Below are positions 38,292-49,262 of a stretch of DNA of 64,000 nt, piece by piece. This stretch comes from Saprospiraceae bacterium (lineage in GTDB: Bacteria; Bacteroidota; Bacteroidia; Chitinophagales; Saprospiraceae): NCBI GenBank assembly GCA_020629315.1, contig JAHDDO010000004.1, positions 110,383 to 174,382 on the forward strand, given 5' to 3'. A model generated the notes under the pieces. That model was not told the DNA's origin and did no database searches. It was given only the letters and a program-made list of their open reading frames with translations. Positions within the stretch are counted from its first letter, which is position 1. Each line of letters begins with the position of its first letter. The position numbers and the translations under genes were made by a program.

Positions 38292-40538
38292 CTAGTTAAG
38301 ATGTGTGTCTAAAGTTTTGTCAAATATATTAATAAAATCAGCTATGCTACCTAAGTCTTGATCTTGGAAAGAAAGACTTCCGTCGGTTACACTACCTATT
38401 TTCTGTAAAGGAACCCCATGTTGTGAAGCTACCTGACTAAGTTCTTCTAGCTTTTCGGCTTTACAACTGATCACAATTCTACTTTGCGATTCCCCAAACG
38501 CTAAAGCATCTAGTCTGATTTCGTCTGCACAGCGAACTGTAAATCCAAGTTTATTTTTGAAAGCTGACTCTAATAGACAAAAGACCAAACCTCCTTCTGA
38601 AACGTCATGAGCGGAAAGTATCGTATCTTTTTCTATCAAGGTAAGTATCGTTTCTTGAAGCGATTTTTCAGCCTTGAGATCAAAATGAGGCACAGGACTT
38701 TCTGACTGTCCAACGATATTTCGTAAATATTCACTTTGATTGATGTCATTCTTATTTTCACCTAGCAATACGATAACATCTCCTTCTTTCTCAAAAGATA
38801 ATCCCATTCGATGATCCACATCGTGCAGTAGTCCAATCATACCTATCGTTGGGGTAGGATAGACGGGTTCTACTTTTCCAGCTAATTGTGTTTGATTATA
38901 AAAACTTACATTACCTCCGGTTACAGGCGTATCAAACATTTCACAAGCCTCTCCCATACCTTTGATTACATTAACAAATTGCCAATAGACCTCTGGGTTA
39001 TATGGATTTCCAAAATTCAGACAGTTTGTAACGGCTAAGGGTCTTGCTCCAGTACATGCGATATTTCTAGCAGCCTCTGAAACGGCAATCATAGCGCCTA
39101 CATATGGATCTGCATACACATATGCGGAATTACAATCTACCGAACTGACTATCGCTTTGTTACTTCCTTTAAGACGCGTAATAAAGCCATCAGAAGGATC
39201 ATTAGTATGCATGCTATTCGTGCGGACCATCGAATCATACTGCTCAAAGATCCACTTTTTAGACGCTAGATTGGGTAAAGACATCATTTGTAATGCCGTT
39301 GATTTTACGTCTGTAATATCGTTTATCTCCGTAATGTTGAATTTGGATAAAGCAGCAAAATACGTTGCTTCAGTGAATTCTCGGTCATACACTGGAGCAC
39401 CGCCACCTAGCACAAGATCTTCAGAAGGAACATCAACTACCTTTTCGCCTTGCGTATAAAACTCTAATCGTCCTGAATCTGTAACTTCTCCGATTAACTC
39501 ACATTCTAGATCCCATTTATCAAAGACTTCTTGAAGTAACGATTCTTTTCCTTTATGACAGACAATTAGCATTCGCTCTTGAGACTCAGAAAGTAGAATT
39601 TCAAAAGGCAACATATCTTTTTGTCTTTTCGGCACTTTATCTAGATCGATTCGCATACCAGTTCCAGACTTTGCACTCATTTCCGACGTGGAACAAGAAA
39701 TACCAGCAGCGCCCATATCCTGCATTCCGACAATAGCACCTGTTTTTATAGCTTCCAGGGTCGCCTCTAATAATAATTTCTCTTGAAATGGATCGCCTAC
39801 TTGTACAGCTGGAAGATCATCTGCAGAGTCTTCCGTCAGATCTGCAGAAGCAAAAGTAGCACCGTGAATACCATCTTTTCCTGTAGCAGAACCTACAATA
39901 AATACCGGGTTTCCTGGGCCGTCAGCAATAGCAGACACTGTATCTCCCACCTTAACGACTCCAATGGACATTGCATTCACAAGAATGTTTTGGTTATAGC
40001 ATTCATTAAAGTACGTTTCACCACCTATGGTAGGCACACCTAAACAATTGCCATAATCGCCAATCCCTTTAACAACTCCTTTGACTAAGTGCTGCGTATG
40101 GGGCAAACTAAGATCACCAAAACGTAAAGAGTTTAAGGCTGCAATAGGCCTGGCTCCCATGGTGAAAATATCTCTATGAATACCACCTACACCAGTAGCT
40201 GCCCCTTGGTAGGGCTCTATAGCAGAAGGGTGGTTATGAGACTCGATTTTAAAAGCACAGGCCATACCATCGCCGATGTCCACAAGACCGGCATTCTCTT
40301 CTCCCGCTTCTACTAACAAAGCAGAACCTTTACGAGGTAACGTCTTTAAGTATTTTATGGAATTTTTATACGAGCAGTGCTCAGACCACATCACAGAGAA
40401 TACACTCAATTCAGTGAAATTCGGTGTCCGACCTAATATTTGCTTGATCTTTTCGAACTCATCTTCTGTGAGCCCTAATTTTTTTGCGGTATCAACATTC
40501 GTTAGTTGATTTGAAATGCTTTGGTTCATGCTTGCCAT
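38292..40538 (-). CDS. purL: Phosphoribosylformylglycinamidine synthase subunit PurL (748 aa, small type)
   Basis: [72 protein letters not shown]. Confidence 0.95.
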   Translation of the reverse strand: MASMNQSISNQLTNVDTAKKLGLTEDEFEKIKQILGRTPNFTELSVFSVMWSEHCSYKNSIKYLKTLPRKGSALLVEAGEENAGLVDIGDGMACAFKIESHNHPSAIEPYQGAATGVGGIHRDIFTMGARPIAALNSLRFGDLSLPHTQHLVKGVVKGIGDYGNCLGVPTIGGETYFNECYNQNILVNAMSIGVVKVGDTVSAIADGPGNPVFIVGSATGKDGIHGATFASADLTEDSADDLPAVQVGDPFQEKLLLEATLEAIKTGAIVGMQDMGAAGISCSTSEMSAKSGTGMRIDLDKVPKRQKDMLPFEILLSESQERMLIVCHKGKESLLQEVFDKWDLECELIGEVTDSGRLEFYTQGEKVVDVPSEDLVLGGGAPVYDREFTEATYFAALSKFNITEINDITDVKSTALQMMSLPNLASKKWIFEQYDSMVRTNSMHTNDPSDGFITRLKGSNKAIVSSVDCNSAYVYADPYVGAMIAVSEAARNIACTGARPLAVTNCLNFGNPYNPEVYWQFVNVIKGMGEACEMFDTPVTGGNVSFYNQTQLAGKVEPVYPTPTIGMIGLLHDVDHRMGLSFEKEGDVIVLLGENKNDINQSEYLRNIVGQSESPVPHFDLKAEKSLQETILTLIEKDTILSAHDVSEGGLVFCLLESAFKNKLGFTVRCADEIRLDALAFGESQSRIVISCKAEKLEELSQVASQHGVPLQKIGSVTDGSLSFQDQDLGSIADFINIFDKTLDTHLN

Positions 40539-40545
40539 TGAGCCA

Positions 40546-40553
40546 CAAAGATA
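40546..40553 (-). promoter_or_regulatory. -7 box-like TATCTTTG close upstream of purL
   Basis: Exact TAnnTTTG on the minus strand, 7 nt from ATG 40538, 16 nt from the alternative ATG 40529. Confidence 0.35.
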
Positions 40554-40602
40554 ATTTTCAAATATTCAATTTTAATAATACGAAGCCCCTAATTGTTAGG
40601 AA

Positions 40603-41199
40603 TTACTTGATTAAGTAGTTTATTAAAAAGAAAACAACCAGGTATATCCACAGGATATCTAAAAAGTGCCAATAAATAGTCAATAATTTCAATCGACGTG
40701 CTTTTGTATCATCCGAAAAATATACCAGAACACTGACCGGTTCTTTCATTTTCTTGATGGCAATAAACCAGAAATACGCCAAAAAAGGAATACCACCAAT
40801 TAAATGAAGCATGTGTATAAAGCTAATTACATACATGTATGAGGCCATAGTAGAGTAGGTAAGATGGATGCCTGCTTGTATTAATTGCCACCAAGCAAAT
40901 ATTTGCATGACTAGGAATAATATCGAAAGTAATAAAGTAAAGAGAAGACTTTGCTTGTACTTTTCAGTTTGGTCATTGATATAAGATCGTTTGGCTCTAA
41001 CCAAAGTGTAACTTGAAAGTAATAATATCACCGTGTTAAAGTAAAATAGATTTGGTAAGGCCAGGGGGGGTAAACCGGCTTGTACTCTATTGTACATGAA
41101 GGCTGCCGAAAATGCTACAAATAAGGCTGACATACCAAACAGCATTAAGTATACGACCAGTACTTGTGGGTGGATTAAATAGTTCTTAGCCTGTGACAT
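40603..41199 (-). CDS. Heme-copper oxidase subunit III-like membrane protein
   Basis: Multi-pass; LFYFNTVILLLSSYTLVRAKRSY, MLHLIGGIPFLAYF, YWHFLDILWIYLVVFFLINYL, characteristic of cytochrome c oxidase subunit 3. Confidence 0.88.
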   Translation of the reverse strand: MSQAKNYLIHPQVLVVYLMLFGMSALFVAFSAAFMYNRVQAGLPPLALPNLFYFNTVILLLSSYTLVRAKRSYINDQTEKYKQSLLFTLLLSILFLVMQIFAWWQLIQAGIHLTYSTMASYMYVISFIHMLHLIGGIPFLAYFWFIAIKKMKEPVSVLVYFSDDTKARRLKLLTIYWHFLDILWIYLVVFFLINYLIK

Positions 41200-41237
41200 T
41201 ACTTAGAAACAGGATTTTAATTAGGTGGTTCAAAAGA

Positions 41238-41264
41238 AAAGCCGGAGTTTTAGGCTCCGGCTTT
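41238..41264 (-). terminator. Intrinsic terminator downstream of the C25 peptidase gene
   Basis: AAAGCCGGAG-ttttagg-CTCCGGCTTT, flanked by a T-rich run on the minus strand. Confidence 0.82.
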
Positions 41265-41268
41265 AGTT

Positions 41269-44200
41269 TTATTTTATTACAATTTTTTCAGTGATTGTCC
41301 TTTGATCAGTATGCACCTTAATTAGATATATACCGGCGGGTATATTTTCTATGTTAAGATTATAAGTATCTAATTGATTCTGATTTCCTAATATGTGATT
41401 TTGAATCAAAGATCCTGACAAACTAGTAATCTGTATTCCAGTGATAGCTTGATCTTTTGATGCGATCGTTAATACCTCAATAGCAGGATTTGGATAGATC
41501 TGTACCGCATCTAAACGAGCTTCTTCTACATTAGAAGGTGTAATTTCTTGATAAGGAGGTAGAATTATGTCATCAATCCAAACGGCATCCTCACCCGAAC
41601 TTATAATTTCATCCTTATAGTATTCCCAAACTAATGTGTGTTCTCCTACAGTTAGATCATAACTGACTTCAGACCAGTCTTTGTTGCCGCTCCATCCATC
41701 CATGCGTTCACCATCAATAGAAAAGTATAAGAAGTCATAAGATCCTTCTGAATCAGTTCTAAAAGAGAAAAAACAAGGTCCAGCTTCTAAAACATCTATA
41801 GTCAATGTGTGGTACGTTGATGCGTCATGACCGATGGTTCCGGATTGTAAACAGTATTCACCTTTATATGGGTTTTGATCAGTCCTAAACCATGGAATAC
41901 TTTCGTCAAACGTGAATGGATGTCCAGTTTCGTCATTTTCAAAATCCTCAATGATTAAGTTAGCCCTAAACTCTTCAGCACCTGTTGCGTCATAAAATTC
42001 ATCACCGACTAAATATTGAAAATCTACAATTTGATTATACGGCATGGCAGCATCTACAAATACTTCATACGTAGTGATCATATTTCCATTATCACCCATG
42101 ATTTGAGCAATTGGACTATCTGGTGAACTAATATTTATTCCTGCACTTGAACTACTAAGTGTTCCAATGATATCTTGAATGTCACTACTGCCTACATTAT
42201 AATTCTCAACAGATATAAGCACTGTTTCATCAGCATCCATTCTTCCATTGCCGTTTCCGGTGGTTGCATCGTCAATCGTGATGGCCCCAACTTTTAATTC
42301 CGGCGCATTTAGTTTAATCTGCAAACTAGAATTCCATTCGTGTCCATCAGCCTCGATCTTTATACCAAAAGGAACTACATAACCATCTTCGACGCCTTCT
42401 GCTACTTGAATCTCAAAATTCTCCAATTGGGTGTGTAATTCATCAGCTATTATATTTCCATGCTGACTAGCATCTTGGGTAATGCTTACCTTATCATCTG
42501 ATGAACTAATAGTAAGCCTTACATTAGTAGCTGTTTCCACACCTACATTTTGAAGGTCAATGTCGAGGGCAAAACGTTCTGCATGATCTGCTAATCCATT
42601 GTTATTACCAGCTACATCATTTACTCTAGCTTCAGTAAGAATTACATAAGGTCCTTCTGCTGGAATTACGGAAATTGTACCTTGGTAAGGTATTGTATTA
42701 AAAGCAGTTGCAGTAACAATAATATCTTCTGGAGATAGTAGCCCTTCTCCTTTTATTTCAATAGTAGTCTGACCATTTTCTATATAGCCTGTACCCACAC
42801 TTTCACCTCTGTAATACAATCCTATCATTGCATCCTCTGTATTACTACTTACCGTAATACTACTTGTTCCAATAAACACGGATTCTATATGTGTTACCGT
42901 CAGTTGTTGTGGAAATGCAGTTCTGATTTCCATCGTAGGATCACCAAATAAGCACCACGTGTCCATCATATCTTCACCGCCTCCTTGGTATTGATCAATC
43001 ATATAACCGCCACCATGCACTAGTATTGAACCAAAGCTATGTCGGGTTTTGTAGGCGGCAGAACCTGCAATGATCCTATTCATTTCATCTTGTCCAGCCA
43101 TTGGAGGTGACCAACTTTGAAGGACTGAAGAAAATAGACCGCCGATACCTCCAGTAGGAGCACCCGTGGCTTCGTCTGTGGCTTTCATCCAGCGTTCTCC
43201 AAAACAATCTCCAGTACCATCTGATTCATCAAAATCACCCACGCAACACGCAACGGCGATACAGAATGGATAAGCACCTGTGTTTACCATAGCATCAATG
43301 GCCTGGCTATTCAAACCTCCGGTTACCAAAATACCATGTGAACCATGACCTACATAATTGTACAATGAAGTTCCTTGTCCCTCTATTACAGCTAGTAATT
43401 CACTAACCCCCGGCCATTCTGCATCATCGCTAGTATGACTGCCAGGCGTCGGTGATGAAGAAGATTGGTCTCCTTCATAAAACTCATACACCTCTTCATA
43501 GGTAAAATCAAGTAATAATTCCTTTATGATATTCATATGCTCAAAATCATACTCACCATTATCTCCAGGTCCCTCTTGCGAACCGGCCCCAATAGCTGTT
43601 GAAAACCATTGTGGTTTATCTGTATTGGGCGAAATTTCGTACTCCATTAATTTTTCAATAACTGGGGCTAATTCTTCCGCATTATGAGTGATCAGTCTTC
43701 CGATAAGTACTTCTGGGTAATGGTCATCTCCGGCTAAGTAGCCATAACAATTGTCACAATATCCATCTCCAAAACCTAAAAACAACTCTGAAGTAACTTG
43801 ATCCTCATCACCTACGATAATTACATAGGATATATATTTTTCAGCATACATGCTGGCTACATATTCTTGTACGGCAGTTAAGTCAGTTCCAAAATCATCT
43901 GTATTAGCTACAAATACCTCATGCCCTTTTTGTCTCTTCCAAGTAATATAAGGAGCCATGACTTCATCATATTCACTATTCATTAGCACTAATATGCCGC
44001 CATACTCATCCGTATACTCATATCTATTTTCAGTAGATTGAAAATTAATGAATCGTTCCTTAAATATATTTTCGAACGAAACATTTACAGGAGGAACAAC
44101 AGCAGGAGCTTTAAATCCTGCATCCGTATTCTTGCTAGCCTTGATTAGTAATCGAGTATGTACTCGGATACTTTCTGACGCTGGATTGTACTGCATAGGA

Positions 44201-44688
44201 AAGATCTTTACACTTTGACCCTTCACACTTCTGAATACATATGCCGCTTTCTCATGAATTAATTGCTTAGGGAAATACTGATCTTGATCATACACATCAC
44301 CAAAAGGATAGGCAATAGTCGATGGATCAGTATCACGTAGAATGTTCCCTTTACTAGGGGCAACTGGAGTTGAAGCCAAGTCTATATGTTCTGAACTAAG
44401 AACTTCGAATGTTAAAAGATCATCAAACTCAATAGCAAAGCTCGGGTTAATCGAAGGTAGATCGGGTTGCCCTAGGTTTAAGTTTCGAGCTGCACCCGAA
44501 AAACCAGGAATGAAATACTCACCTTCATCTGTACTCACTCTCTCAAAAGAGTAGTCATTCATTTGTACTTCAAACAAAATAGATGAGGCATCTTCAGATA
44601 ACACTTCAATAGTATAATCTGGAGAGTGGGCTAGTAATGAGCCAAAAACAAAACACAATAAAAAAGAATAAAGGAACCGTATTTTCAT
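41269..44688 (-). CDS. Gingipain-like C25 family cysteine peptidase with T9SS sorting domain (1139 aa)
   Basis: YVIIVGDEDQV, GDGYCDNCYGYLAGDDHYPEVLIGRL, LYNYVGHGSHG, FCIAVACCVGDFDE (catalytic His/Cys context); CTD VQIYPNPAIEVLTIASKDQ...ITEKIVIK. Confidence 0.93.
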   Translation of the reverse strand: MKIRFLYSFLLCFVFGSLLAHSPDYTIEVLSEDASSILFEVQMNDYSFERVSTDEGEYFIPGFSGAARNLNLGQPDLPSINPSFAIEFDDLLTFEVLSSEHIDLASTPVAPSKGNILRDTDPSTIAYPFGDVYDQDQYFPKQLIHEKAAYVFRSVKGQSVKIFPMQYNPASESIRVHTRLLIKASKNTDAGFKAPAVVPPVNVSFENIFKERFINFQSTENRYEYTDEYGGILVLMNSEYDEVMAPYITWKRQKGHEVFVANTDDFGTDLTAVQEYVASMYAEKYISYVIIVGDEDQVTSELFLGFGDGYCDNCYGYLAGDDHYPEVLIGRLITHNAEELAPVIEKLMEYEISPNTDKPQWFSTAIGAGSQEGPGDNGEYDFEHMNIIKELLLDFTYEEVYEFYEGDQSSSSPTPGSHTSDDAEWPGVSELLAVIEGQGTSLYNYVGHGSHGILVTGGLNSQAIDAMVNTGAYPFCIAVACCVGDFDESDGTGDCFGERWMKATDEATGAPTGGIGGLFSSVLQSWSPPMAGQDEMNRIIAGSAAYKTRHSFGSILVHGGGYMIDQYQGGGEDMMDTWCLFGDPTMEIRTAFPQQLTVTHIESVFIGTSSITVSSNTEDAMIGLYYRGESVGTGYIENGQTTIEIKGEGLLSPEDIIVTATAFNTIPYQGTISVIPAEGPYVILTEARVNDVAGNNNGLADHAERFALDIDLQNVGVETATNVRLTISSSDDKVSITQDASQHGNIIADELHTQLENFEIQVAEGVEDGYVVPFGIKIEADGHEWNSSLQIKLNAPELKVGAITIDDATTGNGNGRMDADETVLISVENYNVGSSDIQDIIGTLSSSSAGINISSPDSPIAQIMGDNGNMITTYEVFVDAAMPYNQIVDFQYLVGDEFYDATGAEEFRANLIIEDFENDETGHPFTFDESIPWFRTDQNPYKGEYCLQSGTIGHDASTYHTLTIDVLEAGPCFFSFRTDSEGSYDFLYFSIDGERMDGWSGNKDWSEVSYDLTVGEHTLVWEYYKDEIISSGEDAVWIDDIILPPYQEITPSNVEEARLDAVQIYPNPAIEVLTIASKDQAITGIQITSLSGSLIQNHILGNQNQLDTYNLNIENIPAGIYLIKVHTDQRTITEKIVIK

Positions 44689-44690
44689 AA

Positions 44691-45377
44691 TTAATATTTC
44701 TGTACTACCGTTTGGAAAATATGTTGATCGTTTTGTAAACGTAATATATACTGACCTGAGATCAGTGTACTCATTGGCACAGTTAGCCCTTTACCACCTA
44801 ATACCATCTGACCAGTAGTAGGGTGGAATAGCTGCCATTCTGTATCTTCTGTAAACGATTCATTCGAAATATTCAATCGGGTATCAGCCGGATTAGGAAA
44901 TATTTTGATATCGGATACATTTACGTTTTGCGTTGTGGTCGTCGGTGATGGATTAAAATAAAAATGCGCAATCTTGAAATTGTCATCATCACCATTCTCA
45001 GAAACCCGGAAGGTCATATATGCCGGCGTATTTGATCCTTGGGGATTTACCGTTAATTTTAAGAAAGCATCTTCTCCAGGTGCAATCGGATTTTGGATGG
45101 CTGTATTGGGGATTATAGAATAGCAAGTCGTATTATCACATAACTCAATAAACCACTCCTCAGGAAACTCGTCTTCAATTAATCGCCATTTCAAGGTGAG
45201 CATATCATCTGATTCATTTCGTAAGTAAATAAAATGAACAGTCGCTATATGATCTAGATCGTTCACAATGAGTGAATCCGTAGGCTGCATACTGAATAAG
45301 TCCTGCGCTTCAAGACTGGCCGTTGTTGCCTGAAAAAGAAAGGCAAAAAATATGGGTATAAGAAATCTATAATTCAT
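44691..45377 (-). CDS. Secreted T9SS type A sorting-domain protein (small)
   Basis: Signal peptide MNYRFLIPIFFAFLFQATTASLEAQ; CTD DIKIFPNPADTRLNISNES...GQYILRLQNDQHIFQTVVQKY. Stop is 2 bp upstream of the C25 gene start. Confidence 0.82.
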   Translation of the reverse strand: MNYRFLIPIFFAFLFQATTASLEAQDLFSMQPTDSLIVNDLDHIATVHFIYLRNESDDMLTLKWRLIEDEFPEEWFIELCDNTTCYSIIPNTAIQNPIAPGEDAFLKLTVNPQGSNTPAYMTFRVSENGDDDNFKIAHFYFNPSPTTTTQNVNVSDIKIFPNPADTRLNISNESFTEDTEWQLFHPTTGQMVLGGKGLTVPMSTLISGQYILRLQNDQHIFQTVVQKY

Positions 45378-45480
45378 ATGAGTAATATACAATTTAACAC
45401 TTGATTTCTTTTAGCAATACATGGTATAATTCTGCTAAATGTCTTTAGAATAGAAACATTTTGCATTTTTATGTATTACT

Positions 45481-45921
45481 ATGAGTATGACATACGTTTC
45501 GATCTTCCAACGAGGGACGCATCCTATTGTACAGTTAGGCTTTTTTGTAGTTCTGTTGCTTGTAAGTCAACTTATTATTTGGCAAGGTATCTCTGATGAT
45601 TCTGACGGAATGGTTTCTTGGGAGGCCTCATTTACCATCTTATTGTTGTTTAGTTTGTCCAATGCTATTATTAGTCTCTCTACAAAAAATCTGCAGAAAT
45701 ATTGGCTGTTTAGTATCTTTTCCTACGTGGGTTTGGCCTTTCTGGGAGGTGTCTTAGCTACAAATATTTCTGGGGTCACCGTAGATGAAGCAGGGCATTT
45801 TAGATGGTTGTACATGGTATTTACGTTTATCTTTTTGATCATTCTTACCATAGCGCAAACCATGCGGAAAATCGTCGAGATCGCAAAAAAGCAAGATGCA
45901 AGACTTAGAGGCGAAGAGTGA
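45481..45921 (+). CDS. Hypothetical membrane protein (146 aa)
   Basis: Four hydrophobic segments; no recognised domain. Confidence 0.7.
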   Translation: MSMTYVSIFQRGTHPIVQLGFFVVLLLVSQLIIWQGISDDSDGMVSWEASFTILLLFSLSNAIISLSTKNLQKYWLFSIFSYVGLAFLGGVLATNISGVTVDEAGHFRWLYMVFTFIFLIILTIAQTMRKIVEIAKKQDARLRGEE

Positions 45922-45924
45922 TTC

Positions 45925-46863
45925 TTATTGCTTTATAAAGAGTTGTTTTTTCGCTCCTACACATAACAAATACGTACCTCTAGAAAAACCACTCACATCA
46001 ATCGCGTCACCAGTACTAATAGCTCGATAGTGACATTGACCTACCATATCATAAATCTGTATCTCAAGGCCAACTTTTACATCTGCATATAACACTTGTT
46101 GGACGGGATTAGGATATATGGATAAGGCCTTTTCTGTTTGTGTTTCAATGCTGTTTATGATTTCATATTCGAAATCATCGATGCAAAGATATGTAGGCGT
46201 ATTTACCCCGAAAGCACCCGTGTCTGAAGAATACCAACTGATATGGATCTCATCAATAATACCTAATGGTGTTAAATCAACAGCGGTCCAATCATCAATA
46301 ATATAGTCTTCACTATTATCTTCAAATCGATAGTCGGCCAAATAAAAATTTAGGGAATCACCGGTTGACAAACCATCTTTAACGCCTTTGAAGCTTACGT
46401 AAAAGTAATCAGGATCAGTCCCATCAACACCGCCAAATTTCTTAGCAAAAGAATCCCCATTTAACATGCTGTAATAGGCATACGAATTGTTACTAACATA
46501 CATTTCCATTGGAGCGCCTTGACCTTGGCCAATAATAATACGAGTAGGGTCAAGAATAGAATTAAAATTATAAGCTACCATATAGGTATCCGAACCATTA
46601 TTACCCTTGCCTGCTATGCTAGCGTATTGATTTTCAAAACCAGGTGTAACTGGATCATTCATCGCGGACACAGCCCAATGAAAAAAAGAATTATACGTAG
46701 GATCATAAACATTAGGAAATCGGAGATCAAATACTTCCCACATGTCATTTTCAGCATCATTTAAAAATGTTCCTTCCTCCAAATCAAATATTTCAAAATC
46801 GATTTGCGAATAAAGAGTCGGAAGGCAAAAAATAAATAGAATTAGGGCGAGAATGGACTTCAT
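45925..46863 (-). CDS. DUF4465-like secreted protein with T9SS sorting domain
   Basis: WEVFDLRFPNVYDPTYNSFFHWAVSAMNDP..., ADYRFEDNSEDYIIDDWTAVDLTPLG, YLCIDDFEYE; CTD LSIYPNPVQQVLYADVKVG. Confidence 0.78.
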   Translation of the reverse strand: MKSILALILFIFCLPTLYSQIDFEIFDLEEGTFLNDAENDMWEVFDLRFPNVYDPTYNSFFHWAVSAMNDPVTPGFENQYASIAGKGNNGSDTYMVAYNFNSILDPTRIIIGQGQGAPMEMYVSNNSYAYYSMLNGDSFAKKFGGVDGTDPDYFYVSFKGVKDGLSTGDSLNFYLADYRFEDNSEDYIIDDWTAVDLTPLGIIDEIHISWYSSDTGAFGVNTPTYLCIDDFEYEIINSIETQTEKALSIYPNPVQQVLYADVKVGLEIQIYDMVGQCHYRAISTGDAIDVSGFSRGTYLLCVGAKKQLFIKQ

Positions 46864-48668
46864 ATTTTTATTAGGTATCTAAGAATAAATTGCCGACCGG
46901 GTAATGGCCGTCGTTCAATAATTTCGTAATAGGCGTCAAAGATATTATTACATAACAGATTCCACTCATTTTCGATACCCATTATAGAATATTTGCCTGT
47001 AAGGCTGACATCCTGCACCCAATATTCAGAAATGTTTGCATTAATACCCCTAGAGGAGGAAGACCATTGTCCATCCCAACGAATTTCAAAATGGCTGAAG
47101 CTATAAGCTAGGGTATGCTGCAATTGATGCAGGGGCATGTACCACTGTTGATCACCTGCAGATATTTTTGGAAAATTCAAATCCTCTAAAAATATGGATC
47201 GATTAAAATCATAGCTAAGCCTTATCTCAAGACTCGAACCTATGTAGCGAGTTGTGAGATTAGCCCCCGTACTATGGACACTTTCAATATTATATGCCTC
47301 CCAGAAAGAAGTGTTATCACCAAAACTCCATAAGATTTGATTGTCTATCTTTTTATGATATGCACGACTACTAATGACTATGTTTGGCTGGGGGGTCCAA
47401 TGTCCTTCTAGTATAGCTTCCCATCCTATTTCAGGTGAAAGTGATTCCTGACCACCTGGCCTCCAATACAGTTCGTTCAGTGATGGCCATCGGACTCTTC
47501 TACCTACTATTAAACTGAGGTTCAAGCTTGGAGACGTTATATAACTCAAGGTGCTTTGACCACCAGGTAAAAACTGTTCGAAATCTCGGGCTTTTACATA
47601 CAATTGATGGCTCCAAGAAAGCGAAGAACTATTTATTTTAAAAAAACCAGAGACCTCCGTTCTATTTTCATTTACTACAGTTTCATAACTGTTGATGTCG
47701 GCTCGTAAGTGGCTAGATCTATAAGCTAAAAACCATTCTTTTTTTTCCGTACTTTTTTTTACTTTTCCTTGAAGAGTGCCTTGATCAAACTCGGATAAAA
47801 TAGCTGCTGAGCTCAAGGAAGCTGTATAGAGAATTCTATCCTTGCTGAAACTTATACTATGTTCATTTTGGAAACTGTTATTTTGATTGTTCCAAGTTAA
47901 ATGACCTCTAGCAATATGGTCTTTTTGAGAAGCCGTGCTTTCATTTTGCACGATTGTAGGTGGTAATTGCCTATCGTGACTTTGGAGCCAAACTGAACTT
48001 TTAAACGTATTGGAAGGATTCAAATGGTATCGTGCTTGGAAAACACCCGCTGTTCGTTTACTGGCCGCATTGGTATTTGTACGACGAACATCCGTATTAG
48101 GTATAGTATACTCAAAATCATTGTCGGTACTTTCTGAAAGAATGCGATGTTTAAACGCCCATTTATTTGAAACATAGCTATGCCCCAATCCAATACTTCT
48201 ATGGCCAAAGCTTCCTTTCTCGATTACAGTCCATAACGAAGGATCGCCAACTGTAAAGTCACTAGATACATGTAACTGGCCACCTATTTGGGTATTCGTT
48301 GTTTTTTCAGGACTATGGCTTATAGATAATTGGTCTATCAGGAAGGGATGAAGCTGACTAAGATCAAGTTGACCAACCATAAAATTATTGATAGGGACTC
48401 CATTCCAAAATGATGAAACTTGATTGGGGGTCGAACCATTTATACTAATGCTGGCTAGGGTATTGGTGCCATACTGTCGTAATTGTACACCTGGCAAAGA
48501 TTCAAGATTTTCGAATACTTCGTGCTCAGCCCCGAGGTTTAAAACCTTTTCAGTACTAGAAGCTTGTATAAAAATAGTATCACTCTCTACTTTTGCTGCA
48601 ATTTGGGCCTGCAGATAAATAGATGTAAGACTAAAGGAAATGCATAGTATATACTGAGTAATCTTCAC
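46860..48668 (-). CDS. TonB-dependent receptor (BtuB-like), GTG start
   Basis: Plug motifs FENLESLPGVQLRQYGTNTLASISINGSTPNQVSSFWNGVPINN; beta-barrel ending FILRYLIKI; ATGA overlap with the DUF4465 gene. Confidence 0.86.
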   Translation of the reverse strand: MKITQYILCISFSLTSIYLQAQIAAKVESDTIFIQASSTEKVLNLGAEHEVFENLESLPGVQLRQYGTNTLASISINGSTPNQVSSFWNGVPINNFMVGQLDLSQLHPFLIDQLSISHSPEKTTNTQIGGQLHVSSDFTVGDPSLWTVIEKGSFGHRSIGLGHSYVSNKWAFKHRILSESTDNDFEYTIPNTDVRRTNTNAASKRTAGVFQARYHLNPSNTFKSSVWLQSHDRQLPPTIVQNESTASQKDHIARGHLTWNNQNNSFQNEHSISFSKDRILYTASLSSAAILSEFDQGTLQGKVKKSTEKKEWFLAYRSSHLRADINSYETVVNENRTEVSGFFKINSSSLSWSHQLYVKARDFEQFLPGGQSTLSYITSPSLNLSLIVGRRVRWPSLNELYWRPGGQESLSPEIGWEAILEGHWTPQPNIVISSRAYHKKIDNQILWSFGDNTSFWEAYNIESVHSTGANLTTRYIGSSLEIRLSYDFNRSIFLEDLNFPKISAGDQQWYMPLHQLQHTLAYSFSHFEIRWDGQWSSSSRGINANISEYWVQDVSLTGKYSIMGIENEWNLLCNNIFDAYYEIIERRPLPGRQFILRYLIKI

Positions 48669-48707
48669 AAGTCTGCGAAGATAAATCGCTTATATTGAAT
48701 TAGTGAA

Positions 48708-49136
48708 TTAACTAAAGTTAAACACGTTTGAAGGTCGATACCTAATTTTATCACGCAACTGATCAATAGATGTCATAGTCCAATGGCTGTAGAAACTCGT
48801 TTCAGATTCTACGTGACAAAGAAGCCCTAAGGCTTTTTTATAAAAGCCTACCGCTAGTTCTTCATTGTTTCTTTCTTCTTCTAACACTCCAAGATCCATC
48901 AGGTATTGTGAGATTAACTTGATCTTTGCAATGGGTAGTGTGGAGACTTGGTGTACGAAAATGCCTGGTCTACTTCTTAAGATCCAATGGCGGCTCATTG
49001 TTGTTTGTGCAACAAGAAGTTCAAATACTATATCAATTTCCTTTTGAGTTTCAGGATTTGTATTTGATATACTAGCTATCGCTTGTTTGGTCCTATTAAT
49101 AGGTACAGAAATAGCATTATCAGTGTTAAAATGCAT
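48708..49136 (-). CDS. Hypothetical protein (142 aa)
   Basis: Complete ORF, no recognised family. Confidence 0.6.
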   Translation of the reverse strand: MHFNTDNAISVPINRTKQAIASISNTNPETQKEIDIVFELLVAQTTMSRHWILRSRPGIFVHQVSTLPIAKIKLISQYLMDLGVLEEERNNEELAVGFYKKALGLLCHVESETSFYSHWTMTSIDQLRDKIRYRPSNVFNFS

Positions 49137-49209
49137 CTCAGGGTCGTTTCCTCTAAAATAGGTATCAATACCTACATTTGCAAAATAAACCCCTATAAAA
49201 AATGTTAAA

Positions 49210-49238
49210 AAAGGGACATATGTTTTATATGCCCCTTT
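49210..49238 (-). terminator. Intrinsic terminator downstream of the S46 peptidase gene
   Basis: Minus strand AAAGGGGCATAT-AAAAC-ATATGTCCCTTT (12 bp, one G-U) followed by T-rich sequence. Confidence 0.8.
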
Positions 49239-49262
49239 CTTTTCATTTTACGTTTATCAGGA

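Noticed and set aside
39157-40509. Plus-strand ORFs opposite purL (39157-39459, 39783-40043, 40276-40509)
   Set aside because: Fully antisense to a highly conserved enzyme; no domain signal.
38292-40538. Short (748 aa) PurL considered as a truncated gene
   Set aside because: Matches the complete small-type PurL that works with separate PurS/PurQ; no evidence of truncation.
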